Notes: a model not told the origin generated them from the letters alone. Positions 25,820 through 34,883 are shown, numbered from the stretch's first letter. The stretch is 64,000 nucleotides of DNA from JAUSPI01 sp964650385 (GCA_964650385.1 CAZYTP010000001.1:1-64000); one strand, 5' to 3'. Translations and numbers: made by a program.

Positions 25820-27761
25820 CGAGCTCTCTCCTGTCTCTCATATCGTACAACTTCCTTTCGGCCTTTTTGTCGATTCCCAGCTTTCTTCGGGACTCATCAA
25901 GGAGCTCCATGACCACTTCGACAGCCTTCAGTGGATCCTCGCATACATGGAAAGATCCGCCGAATATTTCTTTCGTCTCTTCTTCAAGGAAATGGGTAAC
26001 ATTTTCCGATCCTGCGATACGGAAAGGATGACCAAGTATTACATCGATTCCCGATGCAACAAAATAACAGCTGATCGCCACTGCCTTTTCACTCATCCAT
26101 TCCGGGGCAACACCTACCGCGGGAATCTGCGACAGATCGTCACCGAGTCCGCCCTCAAGGACGACCTCAGTTCCCGCTTCAAGTATACGGGAATTATCGA
26201 TACAGCTCCCCATATGTAAAACCGGCGGCATACCGACGGCCTCGCACACCTCACGCAGTCCATCTCCCGCGTGTTCAAGTGCCGCTTCGGGCATCATCAT
26301 TCCTTCCTTCGCCGAGGCAATAGCAGCGCAACCGGTCTTAAGAACAAGAACATTTTGTTTGATCAACTCACGGGTAAGAATATTGATATAGGCGTCAACT
26401 TTCTGGTGGGGATTGTTGCAGCCGACGATTCCCACGAGGCCCTTGATGCGACCATCCATAATGGCATCATTCAGCGGGCGGAATGACGCCCTGTATGTCC
26501 CCCCGAGCATGTATTTGATCGCGTCGACACTGAACCCGGCAACAAGCGGTTTTTTTATATCGGGGATATTTACCTTTTCCGGGTCACGATTTCTAAAGTT
26601 GTCGGCGGCCCTTTTTATCAGGTCTTTGGCTGATTGGAGAGGATCTTCCCTGTCAAAGGGCAGATGCGTAGCCCCGATGGTTTTCGCAATATCCGAGGTG
26701 GAAATAATTTCTGTATGGTAAGACTTTGCCACATCGGGAAGGCTCGGCAGGCAGCACTGGACATCGATCAGCATCATTTCGACCGCACCGGTCACTATAG
26801 CAAGTTCCTGCTGGAGGAAGTTTCCCGCCACAGGGATTCCGTGCCTCATAAGGATTTCATTTGCAGTACAGCAGATTCCGGCCAGGGTAACACCATCGGA
26901 ACCGACCTTCCTTGCATACGCCACGATTTCCGGATCTGAAACGGCCACTGCCAGCATTTCCGAAAGTGCAGGTTCATGCCCGTGGACAATGATGTTGACC
27001 GTCTTTTCACCCAGAACACCGAGATTCGCATTGCTGCGTACCGGTGATGGCGTTCCAAAAAGAATATCCGACACGATGGTTGCTATCCTGGAACCACCCC
27101 AGCCATCGGCAAGGGAAGTACAAAATGCGTGCAGAAGAAGATTACGATAATCATGATCCACACCTATATGGGTACGGTGCAGAGATTCGACAATAACTCG
27201 ATCTATGCCTTTTGGCATAATACGATGATTTTTCCAGATATTTTGCTGTTTGACCGGTGACAGCGTTACGGTTTCAAGCGTCTCCTCCTGAAGCATGAAC
27301 TCATTCAAAAAAAGATTCGCCAGGTCAAGGGTCACCTCTTCCTTGCTCCGCCCGGCCTCATCAACATTGTAAAGCCGTGCGGCATAGCGCAACGCATTTT
27401 CATCCTTGATTGTGTACTCGCCGCTATTTCCTTCACCGACCTTTTTCAGCAATAGTGTCAGGTGACGGCCGTGATCGGAATGAGCCGCTGCCCCGCCGGC
27501 AACTTCACGAAGAAAATTACGCGCCACAATGGTATCGGCATCGGCACCGCATACTCCGCGAGGAGCCTTGCCGGTTATACGGCACGGCCCCATATAACAG
27601 ATACGGCAGCAACTCCCGTCCGTGCCGAAGGTACACCGTTTCCGCTGAGCGTCAACACGTGTGAAACAGGTTTGCACACAATCACTTTCCGCCTTAATCA
27701 AGGTTTCAATAGACGCAAAATCACTTACACGGTCTTCAATTTTTTTCGTTTCTTTTGCCAT
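25812..27761 (-). CDS. cooS: Anaerobic carbon monoxide dehydrogenase catalytic subunit
   Basis: A 649-residue Ni-Fe CODH (CooS/AcsA) that interconverts CO and CO2. The D- and B-cluster cysteines are in the N-terminal block around CTFGTDGSCCRICYMGPCRI; AAHSDHGRH carries a C-cluster histidine, and further ligands are in GICCTANEIL, GCNNPH, KTGCAAIASAK and HMGSCIDNSR. All expected motifs look intact. It is followed directly by acsB (8-base overlap), so it belongs to an acetyl-CoA synthase operon. Because acsB is cut, this CODH may now work alone, for CO oxidation or CO2 reduction with ferredoxin. Confidence 0.93.
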   Translation of the reverse strand: MAKETKKIEDRVSDFASIETLIKAESDCVQTCFTRVDAQRKRCTFGTDGSCCRICYMGPCRITGKAPRGVCGADADTIVARNFLREVAGGAAAHSDHGRHLTLLLKKVGEGNSGEYTIKDENALRYAARLYNVDEAGRSKEEVTLDLANLFLNEFMLQEETLETVTLSPVKQQNIWKNHRIMPKGIDRVIVESLHRTHIGVDHDYRNLLLHAFCTSLADGWGGSRIATIVSDILFGTPSPVRSNANLGVLGEKTVNIIVHGHEPALSEMLAVAVSDPEIVAYARKVGSDGVTLAGICCTANEILMRHGIPVAGNFLQQELAIVTGAVEMMLIDVQCCLPSLPDVAKSYHTEIISTSDIAKTIGATHLPFDREDPLQSAKDLIKRAADNFRNRDPEKVNIPDIKKPLVAGFSVDAIKYMLGGTYRASFRPLNDAIMDGRIKGLVGIVGCNNPHQKVDAYINILTRELIKQNVLVLKTGCAAIASAKEGMMMPEAALEHAGDGLREVCEAVGMPPVLHMGSCIDNSRILEAGTEVVLEGGLGDDLSQIPAVGVAPEWMSEKAVAISCYFVASGIDVILGHPFRIAGSENVTHFLEEETKEIFGGSFHVCEDPLKAVEVVMELLDESRRKLGIDKKAERKLYDMRDRRELGV

Positions 27762-28089
27762 AATGAATACGTTTCAAAAATATCCTGTTTTATTCCCATA
27801 AGAAGTGTCCCACGTCAAACTTATTCTGTTCCCCAAACAAACAAATAAGGGCCCAAAAAAAATCTAATCCAGTCACTACCCATTCCGTGTGGATCGAATA
27901 GTGACGTAACAGCTTAATTTCACTCGTTTCATCCCGCAATTTACGGTTTATTGACGTTGATACCCGCTCCTGTCCCCTGTCAGAATATCTGCGTTTTGTT
28001 GATAATAGGTACGGAGTAAATTTACAGGAAAATTCGTCCAATATCAACTTATCAGGACAAACCGACCCGATAATCATCGGCGTACAATA

Positions 28090-28105
28090 TGTCAATATTT
28101 TGACA
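28090..28105. promoter_or_regulatory. CooA/CRP-type palindromic operator
   Basis: TGTCA-ATATTT-TGACA is a perfect 16-base palindrome with the TGTCR-N6-YGACA pattern recognised by the CO sensor CooA (CRP/FNR family). It lies 329 bases upstream of cooS, which is the type of gene CooA controls; the distance is long. Other CRP/FNR members could also use it, and no regulator gene is in the window. Confidence 0.4.
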
Positions 28106-28514
28106 ATTATTTTCGTAAAGTGTCCGTATACAACTCGTTGGCATACAAAGCCGTTTCTAATCGCCTCCAAAAAATATTTTTGGGGTTCACCCCCTCGAAT
28201 ATCTCATAAAACTCTGAGCAGGGAATAAGTGTGATTGTATGAATCTCCCAATGAGTTTCGCAGCAATTGACAGGGAGCGAACCCCGCAAGCCCCGCCCCG
28301 TGGGCGGAGAGTTTAACTTGCCTCATCGTTTTTTGAAATGTTTTGTACACAATCAGCATCCATTTATATGTCTTCCAAAAGCGATTATTTTTGCATAATT
28401 AAATATTAGGAAGCCATAAATTGTCGTGGTGGTATGGGTTTTGCTGTTTTGTCTTAATGCACAAATTTAGTCAGGTGATTTTGCACCCGTCAAATTTTTC
28501 CAGCGGTGCCGAAT

Positions 28515-28543
28515 GTAACGATTATACCCTTTGTGTGTATAAT
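28515..28543 (+). promoter_or_regulatory. Candidate sigma-70-type promoter for parA
   Basis: A perfect -10 TATAAT (28538-28543) preceded by TGTG stands 20 bases before the parA ATG. The -35 (TGTAAC near 28515) is weak. Confidence 0.4.
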
Positions 28544-28563
28544 CTTCAGGGTTATCTTTCAAT

Positions 28564-29340
28564 ATGGGACATATTATCTGCATTACAAGCCAGAAAGGAG
28601 GCGTCGGCAAAACAACAACCGCCATCAACCTTTCGGCAGCCCTTGCCTTAGCTGAAAAAAAATCATTACTTGTAGATTGTGATCCTCAGGGCAATGCAAC
28701 TTCGAGTATGGGAATAGATAAAAGCAAATTAAGAGTAACTTTGTATGATGCCATGATCGGGAATGAAATGCTAAGCAACGTGATCATTGATAGCAAAATC
28801 AGTTTTTTGAAAATGCTTCCGGCTCGTATCGATCTTGCCAGAACAGAAGCGGAACTTTTTTCGAAGCCTGGTAAAGAAAAAATACTGAGAAATTTACTCC
28901 ATGATTTCAAAGATGTATATGACTATATTATCATCGACTCACCGCCTTCTCTAAGCATCCTTACGGTAAATGCGATAATCGCGGCGGATTCCTTACTGAT
29001 TCCTCTTCAGTGTGAATTCTATGCATTAGAAAGTATGAGACAACTTTTAAAGACCATCCGAATCCTTAAGAAAAAATTTAACCCTGATCTTCGTATTAAC
29101 GGCATACTTTTAACGATGTTTAAAAAAAATGAGGAAATATCCAGCCAGATTGCTGAAGAAGTCCGAAATCATTTCAAATACATGGTATTCAAGACAGTGG
29201 TCCCCAGAAACGTACAATTGCGGGAATCTGCTGTTCATGGAAAACCTCTGCTGCTGCAGGACATTTTATCCCAGGGGGCACGCAGCTATATGGAACTGGC
29301 AAGTGAAATCATGGCCATGAGAGCAGAGGCTGAATATTGA
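28564..29340 (+). CDS. ParA/Soj-type ATPase
   Basis: A 258-residue deviant-Walker P-loop ATPase of the ParA/MinD superfamily. It has the deviant Walker A QKGGVGKTTTAINLSAALA at residues 10-28, Walker A' LLVDCDPQGNATSSMG and Walker B YDYIIIDSPPSLSILT. Such ATPases position plasmids, chromosomes or protein arrays on the nucleoid. There is no parB and no parS-like repeat nearby. The next two genes are read in the same direction (32 bases to the first), and the chemotaxis operon follows 4 kb on, so a role in placing a large complex (chemoreceptor array, pili) is possible but unproven. Confidence 0.85.
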   Translation: MGHIICITSQKGGVGKTTTAINLSAALALAEKKSLLVDCDPQGNATSSMGIDKSKLRVTLYDAMIGNEMLSNVIIDSKISFLKMLPARIDLARTEAELFSKPGKEKILRNLLHDFKDVYDYIIIDSPPSLSILTVNAIIAADSLLIPLQCEFYALESMRQLLKTIRILKKKFNPDLRINGILLTMFKKNEEISSQIAEEVRNHFKYMVFKTVVPRNVQLRESAVHGKPLLLQDILSQGARSYMELASEIMAMRAEAEY

Positions 29341-29372
29341 ACAAATATCCTATTGAAGAAAGGAGTCGTTGC

Positions 29373-29873
29373 GTGAAAATAACAAACCCTGAAGTTATCA
29401 AGAACGGTGAAAGCGAACTGATTGACGCCATAACCGCCGATATGGATTGGGTGGCTATTGAAGAAGTTTTTTTGAAAAAACATAAATTGAATATCGATGA
29501 TGACGTAGAGTACAAGAAAGGTGATATTGTTGTTTATAATAATCAGATTGCATATAAATTAGAATTTGACGTCAAAGTTAATCTTTCTATTTTACTGGAT
29601 AGAGATGGAAATCATATATCCGTCTCAACTTCTCTTGATCGGGATAATGCCGCGGAAGAGGATGAAAAAAGCTTGTCAGGTGAGCCAGGTCAGGCCGATG
29701 ACGAGAAAGAAAGCAGCTTTGAAGAGGCATTATCCGAACTTGACCAGCATGAACCCCCTGAAAATACTGAAATGGGTTCAACGACAGATGATGATAAGAG
29801 CTCACAGGAAAAGATTTCTGAGTTGGCAGCCACTGCCGGGGAAATAATGGAGCAAATAGAGGATGAAAAATAG
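29373..29873 (+). CDS. Acidic protein of unknown function, ParA partner candidate
   Basis: A 166-residue protein with no family I recognise. The GTG start at 29373 is chosen because AAAGGAG precedes it by 9 bases; a TTG 36 bases earlier overlaps the parA stop. The first 85 residues look folded (KITNPEVIKNGESELIDAIT, KKGDIVVYNNQIAYKLEF); the rest is a very acidic, probably disordered tail. Placed between the ParA ATPase and the zinc-ribbon protein, it is likely part of the same system, perhaps as ATPase activator or adaptor; this is inference from position only. Confidence 0.7.
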   Translation: MKITNPEVIKNGESELIDAITADMDWVAIEEVFLKKHKLNIDDDVEYKKGDIVVYNNQIAYKLEFDVKVNLSILLDRDGNHISVSTSLDRDNAAEEDEKSLSGEPGQADDEKESSFEEALSELDQHEPPENTEMGSTTDDDKSSQEKISELAATAGEIMEQIEDEK

Positions 29874-29950
29874 GCCGCTACCGATATTTTGCTCTGGTAT
29901 CGATAACGGCGTTTAAATACCACTATTTTATCTAAAGACGAAAAGGTCTA

Positions 29951-31417
29951 ATGGAAAATAAAGCTCAAGAGAAAAAACCTGTGGAAAATAAGGCAGGAAG
30001 CCTGTTTGATAAAATACTTGGCCGTAATTTGGAAAGGCTGCTTGGAACAAAGTATGGTATCGGGGGGTTACCGGTAAATATACCCGCCATATCATGCATT
30101 ATTATCCTTGCGGAACAGGCAAAAAACGAGATGGGGGGCGGGGTTGCCCGACCAGAACATTATACCCGGGAAATGTTATTTGATGAATTGACCGAAATGG
30201 GTTTGGATGCTGATGAAGTCATGAACACGACTATATCGGATATGATTCGTAGGGGCTACATGGAAATTGATGCTGATTACAGAATCTTCATCAAGGAACA
30301 TACAATTAACATGGCCCAGTTGCTGGACCGCATCTTTCCAAAAATGCCAGGAATAAATCTCGTTGCCTTCCTCACTCAGACCATAGATGAAGTACAATCC
30401 GGACGTAAAAATCTTGAAGATGCCAAAAGTTACTTGGACCAGGCATTAAAAATGCACGGTGTTGCTCTTAAAAAAAGGCAGCCCCAGAAAGAACAGAAAG
30501 GGGCATCAGCTCCGGCTGACAGGCTGAGAGCATTAAAACATGAGACGCTGGCAACCATTACAAGAAGCCGGCAATTTACCAGTAGTAAAGTTATAAGAGG
30601 CTCAGACGTAAATGTTGTTCATCAAAAACCGGCAAACAAGAAAAAAACAACATACGTACCTTCTTCCGATATTGCAACGTTGCCTTCTGAAGGAATAACA
30701 GAGTCTCACAAAAACATTGCCGAATCCGTGGGTCAAACCATGGACATACCTGATATAACTTCAGCAACCCTCCCTGAAGAAAGCTACTTGACCGAGAAAC
30801 TGGATTCTATCGAAAAAACCCTGCAAGATCTCCCCTTAAGCCATAAAGGATCATCTTCCCCATCAGAGTTGGAAGAAAAAGAAAACCTGTCCTCTCTGGA
30901 CGTTGTCCCGGAAAGCAAAGAGGATGAAACAATTCAGATAACAGATCCGGTGCTTGATGAAAAAACGGGGGAAGAATTAGATCTTGTTCCCGGTGAAGAG
31001 ATAATTGAGGGGAAAGATGATGCCATTGAAAAGAAAATTGCCGCCTTTGAAGAAGACCTCGCGATGCAATGCCCGATATGTAGAATCGCCGGTATCAAAA
31101 CACAAGAAACCAGTACGGGTAAATTTTATTATGTATGTTCCGATAAAAACTGCACCTTTATAAGCTGGGGCAAACCACACCATTTTGTCTGTCCGGAATG
31201 CAGTAATCCCTTTTTGGTGGAATCTTTGCACAGAGATGGAAAAACGGTTTTAAAATGTCCGAGGGCGACATGCCTCCATTGGCAAAAACACCCTTCTGAA
31301 ATATCAGAAGAAGATAACGCCTTGTCATCATCTCGGGTATCCCGGGAAACAACAACTACTGCACCTCCCCGCCGCAAAAGAGTCGTCAAAAAAAAGTTTG
31401 TCCGCAAAAAGCGATAG
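29951..31417 (+). CDS. Helical protein with two C-terminal zinc ribbons
   Basis: A 488-residue protein. Residues 15-170 form a helical, partly winged-helix-like region (GSLFDKILGRNLERLLG; FDELTEMGLDADEVMNTTIS), followed by a long low-complexity linker. At the C-terminus there are two C4 zinc ribbons: MQCPICRIAG...YVCSDKNC and FVCPECSNPF...LKCPRATC, similar to the topoisomerase I C4 zinc fingers that hold single-stranded DNA. It ends in a strongly basic tail (PPRRKRVVKKKFVRKKR). The build suggests nucleic acid binding. It is third in the ParA series, 77 bases after the acidic gene, and could be the DNA-side partner in place of ParB. Confidence 0.7.
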   Translation: MENKAQEKKPVENKAGSLFDKILGRNLERLLGTKYGIGGLPVNIPAISCIIILAEQAKNEMGGGVARPEHYTREMLFDELTEMGLDADEVMNTTISDMIRRGYMEIDADYRIFIKEHTINMAQLLDRIFPKMPGINLVAFLTQTIDEVQSGRKNLEDAKSYLDQALKMHGVALKKRQPQKEQKGASAPADRLRALKHETLATITRSRQFTSSKVIRGSDVNVVHQKPANKKKTTYVPSSDIATLPSEGITESHKNIAESVGQTMDIPDITSATLPEESYLTEKLDSIEKTLQDLPLSHKGSSSPSELEEKENLSSLDVVPESKEDETIQITDPVLDEKTGEELDLVPGEEIIEGKDDAIEKKIAAFEEDLAMQCPICRIAGIKTQETSTGKFYYVCSDKNCTFISWGKPHHFVCPECSNPFLVESLHRDGKTVLKCPRATCLHWQKHPSEISEEDNALSSSRVSRETTTTAPPRRKRVVKKKFVRKKR

Positions 31418-31762
31418 AAGCACGCCAGTTGTTTTATAGAAGTAGTATGGAGAAAGTGGATTATTTATTGGAATTGTATTTATGAAACACGCTACCAAGG
31501 ATTAATGATCGCACTCTTTTTGATATGATTATGCCCGGAATGAGTGAAACCGAAACATTATGTGTAAAAGCAATTATTGTGACGGATGGAAATGTTTGCA
31601 TGACTATGTTCCCAGTCATTACGAGGAGTGTAGTAACTCGGCAAGCTTTTACAATTACAGTAAGTTAGAGATAGAGTGGGTAGCTTCACAATATGGGTGT
31701 TATGCAGACGTTCCGGATGGCCGATAATAATACAGTGATATGAGTTTAGCCCGAGTCCGAAT
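31418..31762. other. Spacer with decayed sequence
   Basis: No intact gene lies between the zinc-ribbon gene and the convergent receiver gene. A short receiver-domain remnant is visible at 31513-31560. Confidence 0.5.
31513..31560 (+). pseudogene. Receiver-domain remnant
   Basis: One frame reads TLFDMIMPGMSETETL, matching the phosphoacceptor strand and following loop of receiver domains in deltaproteobacterial hybrid kinases (LDMIMPGMSGGET). Nothing else of the domain is left on either side. Confidence 0.35.
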
Positions 31763-32173
31763 TTACGCTTTGTCTTTTTTCATACCGCCGTACTGGTTCA
31801 TCCAACGGTCCAGTTTTTCAAAAGCGTCTTCGACTACCCTGTAAAGAGTGTCAAGTTTGATTGGTTTAGTAAAGTAATCGTCAAATCCGGCTTCCCTGCA
31901 TTCTTCAATATCGAAAAGACCTGACCATCCCGTTATGGCATAGATAATAGAAATCGGGTTAGATTTGCGAATTTGCTGGCACAACTCTATACCGTTCATA
32001 CCGAACAGTTTAAGATCGAGGAATATAACATCGATATTGTCCCTTGTAAGGATATCAAGTGCCTGGTCAGCACTTTCAGCCGATCGAATCTCATAATACA
32101 AATCATCAAAGGCTTCCTCAAAAAAACCTCTTACAGCTTTGTCATCATCTACAATTAATATCTTTCTTTTCAT
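31763..32173 (-). CDS. Single-domain response regulator
   Basis: A receiver-only protein of 136 residues. The ATG at 32173 is preferred to an upstream TTG because it begins the usual MKRKILIVDDDKAVR strand. The acidic pair is in VDDD, the phosphoacceptor Asp in VIFLDLKLFG, the Thr in AITGWSG and the Lys in YFTKPIKLDTLYRVV. No output domain, so it would pass phosphate or bind a target as a stand-alone switch. Its C-terminal helix motif (LDTLYRVVEDAF) resembles that of the HTH-receiver protein at 33.4 kb (RDTLYRVVFGG), which suggests related receivers. Confidence 0.85.
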   Translation of the reverse strand: MKRKILIVDDDKAVRGFFEEAFDDLYYEIRSAESADQALDILTRDNIDVIFLDLKLFGMNGIELCQQIRKSNPISIIYAITGWSGLFDIEECREAGFDDYFTKPIKLDTLYRVVEDAFEKLDRWMNQYGGMKKDKA

Positions 32174-32355
32174 AATCAAGGTGCCCCCGGCCAATAAACT
32201 TATAAAAAGATTTCGATCCTACAATAGAGGGTAATCATATCTTTTGAGGAACCATTATCATTTTGAAAAAAGATTTTCCAGCTATTTTATGGTCAATAAC
32301 TCAAGGTGACCTTGATGTTGTCACATCCCCCATCTGTGCCAATATAGGTGAGACG

Positions 32356-33368
32356 TTAGTCATCTTCTTTATCCAGCACCTTCCTGGCTTTCTTCAATAT
32401 CTCAACTAATCTGTATGGCTTGCCGATAAAAAACACAGCGGCGCCTGCATACAGCGTCTCTTTTGTCCCTCCATTGGCTAAATAACCACTGGATATAATA
32501 ACCCTGGTCACCGGGTCAATCTCAAGAAGTTTTCGTAAACATTTATGACCACCCATGCCCGGGATCCCTACGTCCAGAATCACCAGACCGATCCGACCCT
32601 TCTCCTTCTTATAAATCTCAATGGCATCCTCGCCACTTATGGCATCTATAGTAGTATAGCCATACTGGCCCAGCATGTTTGAACTGATGTCGAGAATGGT
32701 CTCTTCATCATCCACAAGAAGAATCGTCTCATTACCACCTCCTACATCCTCCTCCTTATCCTCAGTATCTAATACGCTCTATACTTTCTGCTTCTAAAAC
32801 AGGAAAATATATCCTGAAAGTTGTACCCATACCGGGTTCGCTGTAACACGTTATATAACCACCATGATTCTTTACGATACCATAAACAATGGCAAAACCA
32901 AGACCGGTTCCAGGCAACTACCTTACCTTTAAGATCAACAGCAAAGGTGGCATCAGGTAAAAAGTTAATAATATCAGCATATTGTTGTCTTGATTCTCTG
33001 AGAATCTCTTCGGCCCTTTTTTGCGTGGTGATGTCTTGCAAACTTTCTATCGCTCCGGTGATTTTCCCCTCAGCATCTCTCAATGGCGCTGCGGTGAAGA
33101 AAACCCATTTACCTCTCTTACTTTTTTCAGTCAGTATTCCAACTAACTGATATGGGCTTTGTCTTTTCTTGCAGTTGATGTGATAAGAACACCATCGATG
33201 CTGTCGTATTTTTTCGGAAATTGACAGGAAATTCTTTACCGCATTTATTCCCGCCATAATGGCGGGGTATTCTGCGGGATTTTCATAAAACACTAAAGAA
33301 TTTTCTTCTTTGCCCGATAAGGTACAATAGTTGCAAAAGATGGATTTGTTGCAAATGATACATTTCAT
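32356..33368 (-). pseudogene. Hybrid histidine kinase wrecked by an internal deletion
   Basis: Three pieces of one hybrid sensor kinase lie in order but in different frames. First an N-terminal CxxC region and PAS core (GAIESLQDITTQKRAEEIL, then ADIINFLPDATFAVDLKGK ending VVAWNR). Next, out of frame, the end of a HATPase domain (TGLGFAIVYGIVKNHGGYIT and TTFRIYFPVLEAES). Last, after another frame change, a C-terminal receiver (GGNETILLVDDEETILD, phospho-Asp in VILDVGIPGMGG). The rest of PAS, the phospho-His helix and most of the ATPase are gone. The deletion join shares GGAACCGG with both parent motifs. Confidence 0.75.
33294..33320 (+). promoter_or_regulatory. Sigma-28 (FliA)-like promoter for the chemotaxis operon
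   Basis: TAAA (33294-33297), 15 bases, then CCCGATAA (33313-33320) matches TAAA-N15-GCCGATAA with one change. It lies 76 bases before the HTH-receiver gene that heads the che series. It is inside the opposite-strand kinase pseudogene, so chance is possible. Confidence 0.45.
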
Positions 33369-33395
33369 GAATGAAACAGCGAGAAAGATATAAAA

Positions 33396-34025
33396 GTGTC
33401 GAAACCATTCTATTCTACTACCGAAGTGGCAAATTTGTTCAACGTAAACAGGGTTACTGTTTACAGGTGGGCAAAAGAAGGGAAGATTAAAGCCTATGAG
33501 GTTGGCAAGCACCTTAAGATTCCTGTTTCAGAGGTAGGCAAATTGATAAAAGACGCCGGTTTTTCAGGATCCGACATACTGGAAATTTGTGACAGTTTAA
33601 ATAACAGTCAGTTGAGTGAATTCGTCAAAAGTTTGACCTTGGACAAAAGTGAAAAGAAATTGGTCGTTGCCGTTGGCGATGATAATAACGTTCTGGGGTT
33701 TATTCAAAAGACGTTTGAAGAAACGGACCTGAGAGACACCTGTAAGCTGCTAACTTTTTCGAGCGGTTTGGAGGCGGCGATACATGTAGGGGAAGAAGAA
33801 CCGAATCTGGTATTAATTGATGAAAAGGTGTCGGGTCTGGATGGGGCAAAACTCGCAGAGGAAATAATAAATATTTATGATGATGTAAAGATAGTATTTA
33901 TGTACGGGAATTTAGATGTAGGAAACATAGGCAGGATAAAAAAACTGAAGGGGTTCGATTACATAGTAAAGCCAATAGATCGCGATACATTATATAGGGT
34001 TGTGTTCGGTGGACTGGGGCTATAA
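33396..34025 (+). CDS. Helix-turn-helix / receiver protein
   Basis: A 209-residue protein with unusual domain order: an excisionase/MerR-like helix-turn-helix first (residues 6-50, YSTTEVANLFNVNRVTVYRW followed by AKEGKIKAYEVGKHLKIP) and a receiver last (residues 87-209). The receiver keeps the acidic pocket (VGDDNNV), the phospho-Asp (LVLIDEKVSGLDG) and the Lys (YIVKPID), but the conserved Thr/Ser after strand 4 seems to be Tyr (VFMYGN). Start is GTG. It is the first plus-strand gene before cheR (30 bases) and may control the operon or act as a DNA-bound phosphate sensor. Confidence 0.8.
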   Translation: MSKPFYSTTEVANLFNVNRVTVYRWAKEGKIKAYEVGKHLKIPVSEVGKLIKDAGFSGSDILEICDSLNNSQLSEFVKSLTLDKSEKKLVVAVGDDNNVLGFIQKTFEETDLRDTCKLLTFSSGLEAAIHVGEEEPNLVLIDEKVSGLDGAKLAEEIINIYDDVKIVFMYGNLDVGNIGRIKKLKGFDYIVKPIDRDTLYRVVFGGLGL

Positions 34026-34055
34026 ATTTAGAAGTGCGATTTGTGAAAGGTAACT

Positions 34056-34883
34056 ATGACAGATTATGAATTAAGAGATATTGATTTTTCAAAAATCAGT
34101 CAGCTTGTCTATGAACAATGTGGAATTCATCTCCACGAAGGTAAAAAACAGCTGGTTAAGACTCGCCTGGGAAAGCGTTTAAGAGGTGGAAACTTCAAGT
34201 CGTTTGCCGATTATTATAAGTTTGTTACAACAGAAAAGGGCACCGATGAGCTTATTGGAATGATTGACTCCATTTCCACGAACCTGACAAGATTCTTCAG
34301 AGAGGAAGACCATTTCACACTGCTCAATAAGATATTGCCTGAAATAATAGCGGATCAAAGTACTAATGCTGGTGTGTCGAAGCTGAGGATATGGTGTGCT
34401 GGCTGTTCAACGGGTGAAGAGCCTTACTCAATAGCTATAACGTTAAAAGAAGTACTCAAAAACGATAACGTCAATCTGAAGATACTGGCAACCGATATCT
34501 CCACAAAGGTACTTAAAACTGCTATGGCCGGTGTTTATCCGTACGACCGGGTGAAAAACATCTCCCCTCCCCTGGTTCGTAAATATTTCCAGATCGGCGA
34601 GGGGAGATGGAAAGGATATTATCGGGTCAAAAAAACTCAAAAGGACCTTGTGGAGTTTGCAAGATTTAACCTCATGGATAGACCGTCTTTTGGCGATACA
34701 TTTGACATCATATTCTGCAGGAACGTTATGATATATTTTGACAAGAAAACACAACATGGCTTGATTAACAGATTCTACGATTGCATTAAAGATGGAGGCT
34801 ACCTGTTCATCGGACATTCTGAGAGCCTGACCGGGATAACACATCTATTTAATTATGTAAAACCAAGCGTTTATCGGAAATAA
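34056..34883 (+). CDS. cheR: Chemotaxis protein methyltransferase
   Basis: CheR methylates glutamates of chemoreceptors with S-adenosylmethionine. The 275-residue protein has the N-terminal helical domain (SKISQLVYEQCGIHLHEGKK), the NLTRFFREEDHF motif, the SAM site IWCAGCSTGEEPYSIA and the C-terminal FDIIFCRNVMIYFD. Length and motifs are typical. cheD follows 3 bases after its stop. No receptor gene is in this window, so its substrates are encoded elsewhere. Confidence 0.95.
   Translation: MTDYELRDIDFSKISQLVYEQCGIHLHEGKKQLVKTRLGKRLRGGNFKSFADYYKFVTTEKGTDELIGMIDSISTNLTRFFREEDHFTLLNKILPEIIADQSTNAGVSKLRIWCAGCSTGEEPYSIAITLKEVLKNDNVNLKILATDISTKVLKTAMAGVYPYDRVKNISPPLVRKYFQIGEGRWKGYYRVKKTQKDLVEFARFNLMDRPSFGDTFDIIFCRNVMIYFDKKTQHGLINRFYDCIKDGGYLFIGHSESLTGITHLFNYVKPSVYRK

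Larger units (their letters stand above)
27762..28563. other. Gene-free divergent region between cooS and parA
   Basis: About 800 bases without a recognisable gene. A 126-codon minus-strand frame (27790-28170) has no recognisable domain. The stretch holds a CooA-like palindrome (28090), an AT hairpin CCAAAAA-ATA-TTTTTGG (28167-28183), a reverse partial copy of the 18.1 kb GC hairpin repeat (about 28285-28310) and a promoter for parA. Confidence 0.55.

Noticed and set aside
27790..28170. 126-codon minus-strand open frame upstream of cooS
   Set aside because: No recognisable domain, odd composition and no ribosome site; it covers the regulatory region. Treated as chance.
28564..31417. Plasmid or phage partition locus
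   Set aside because: No parB, parS repeats, replication or phage genes; the surroundings are chromosomal.
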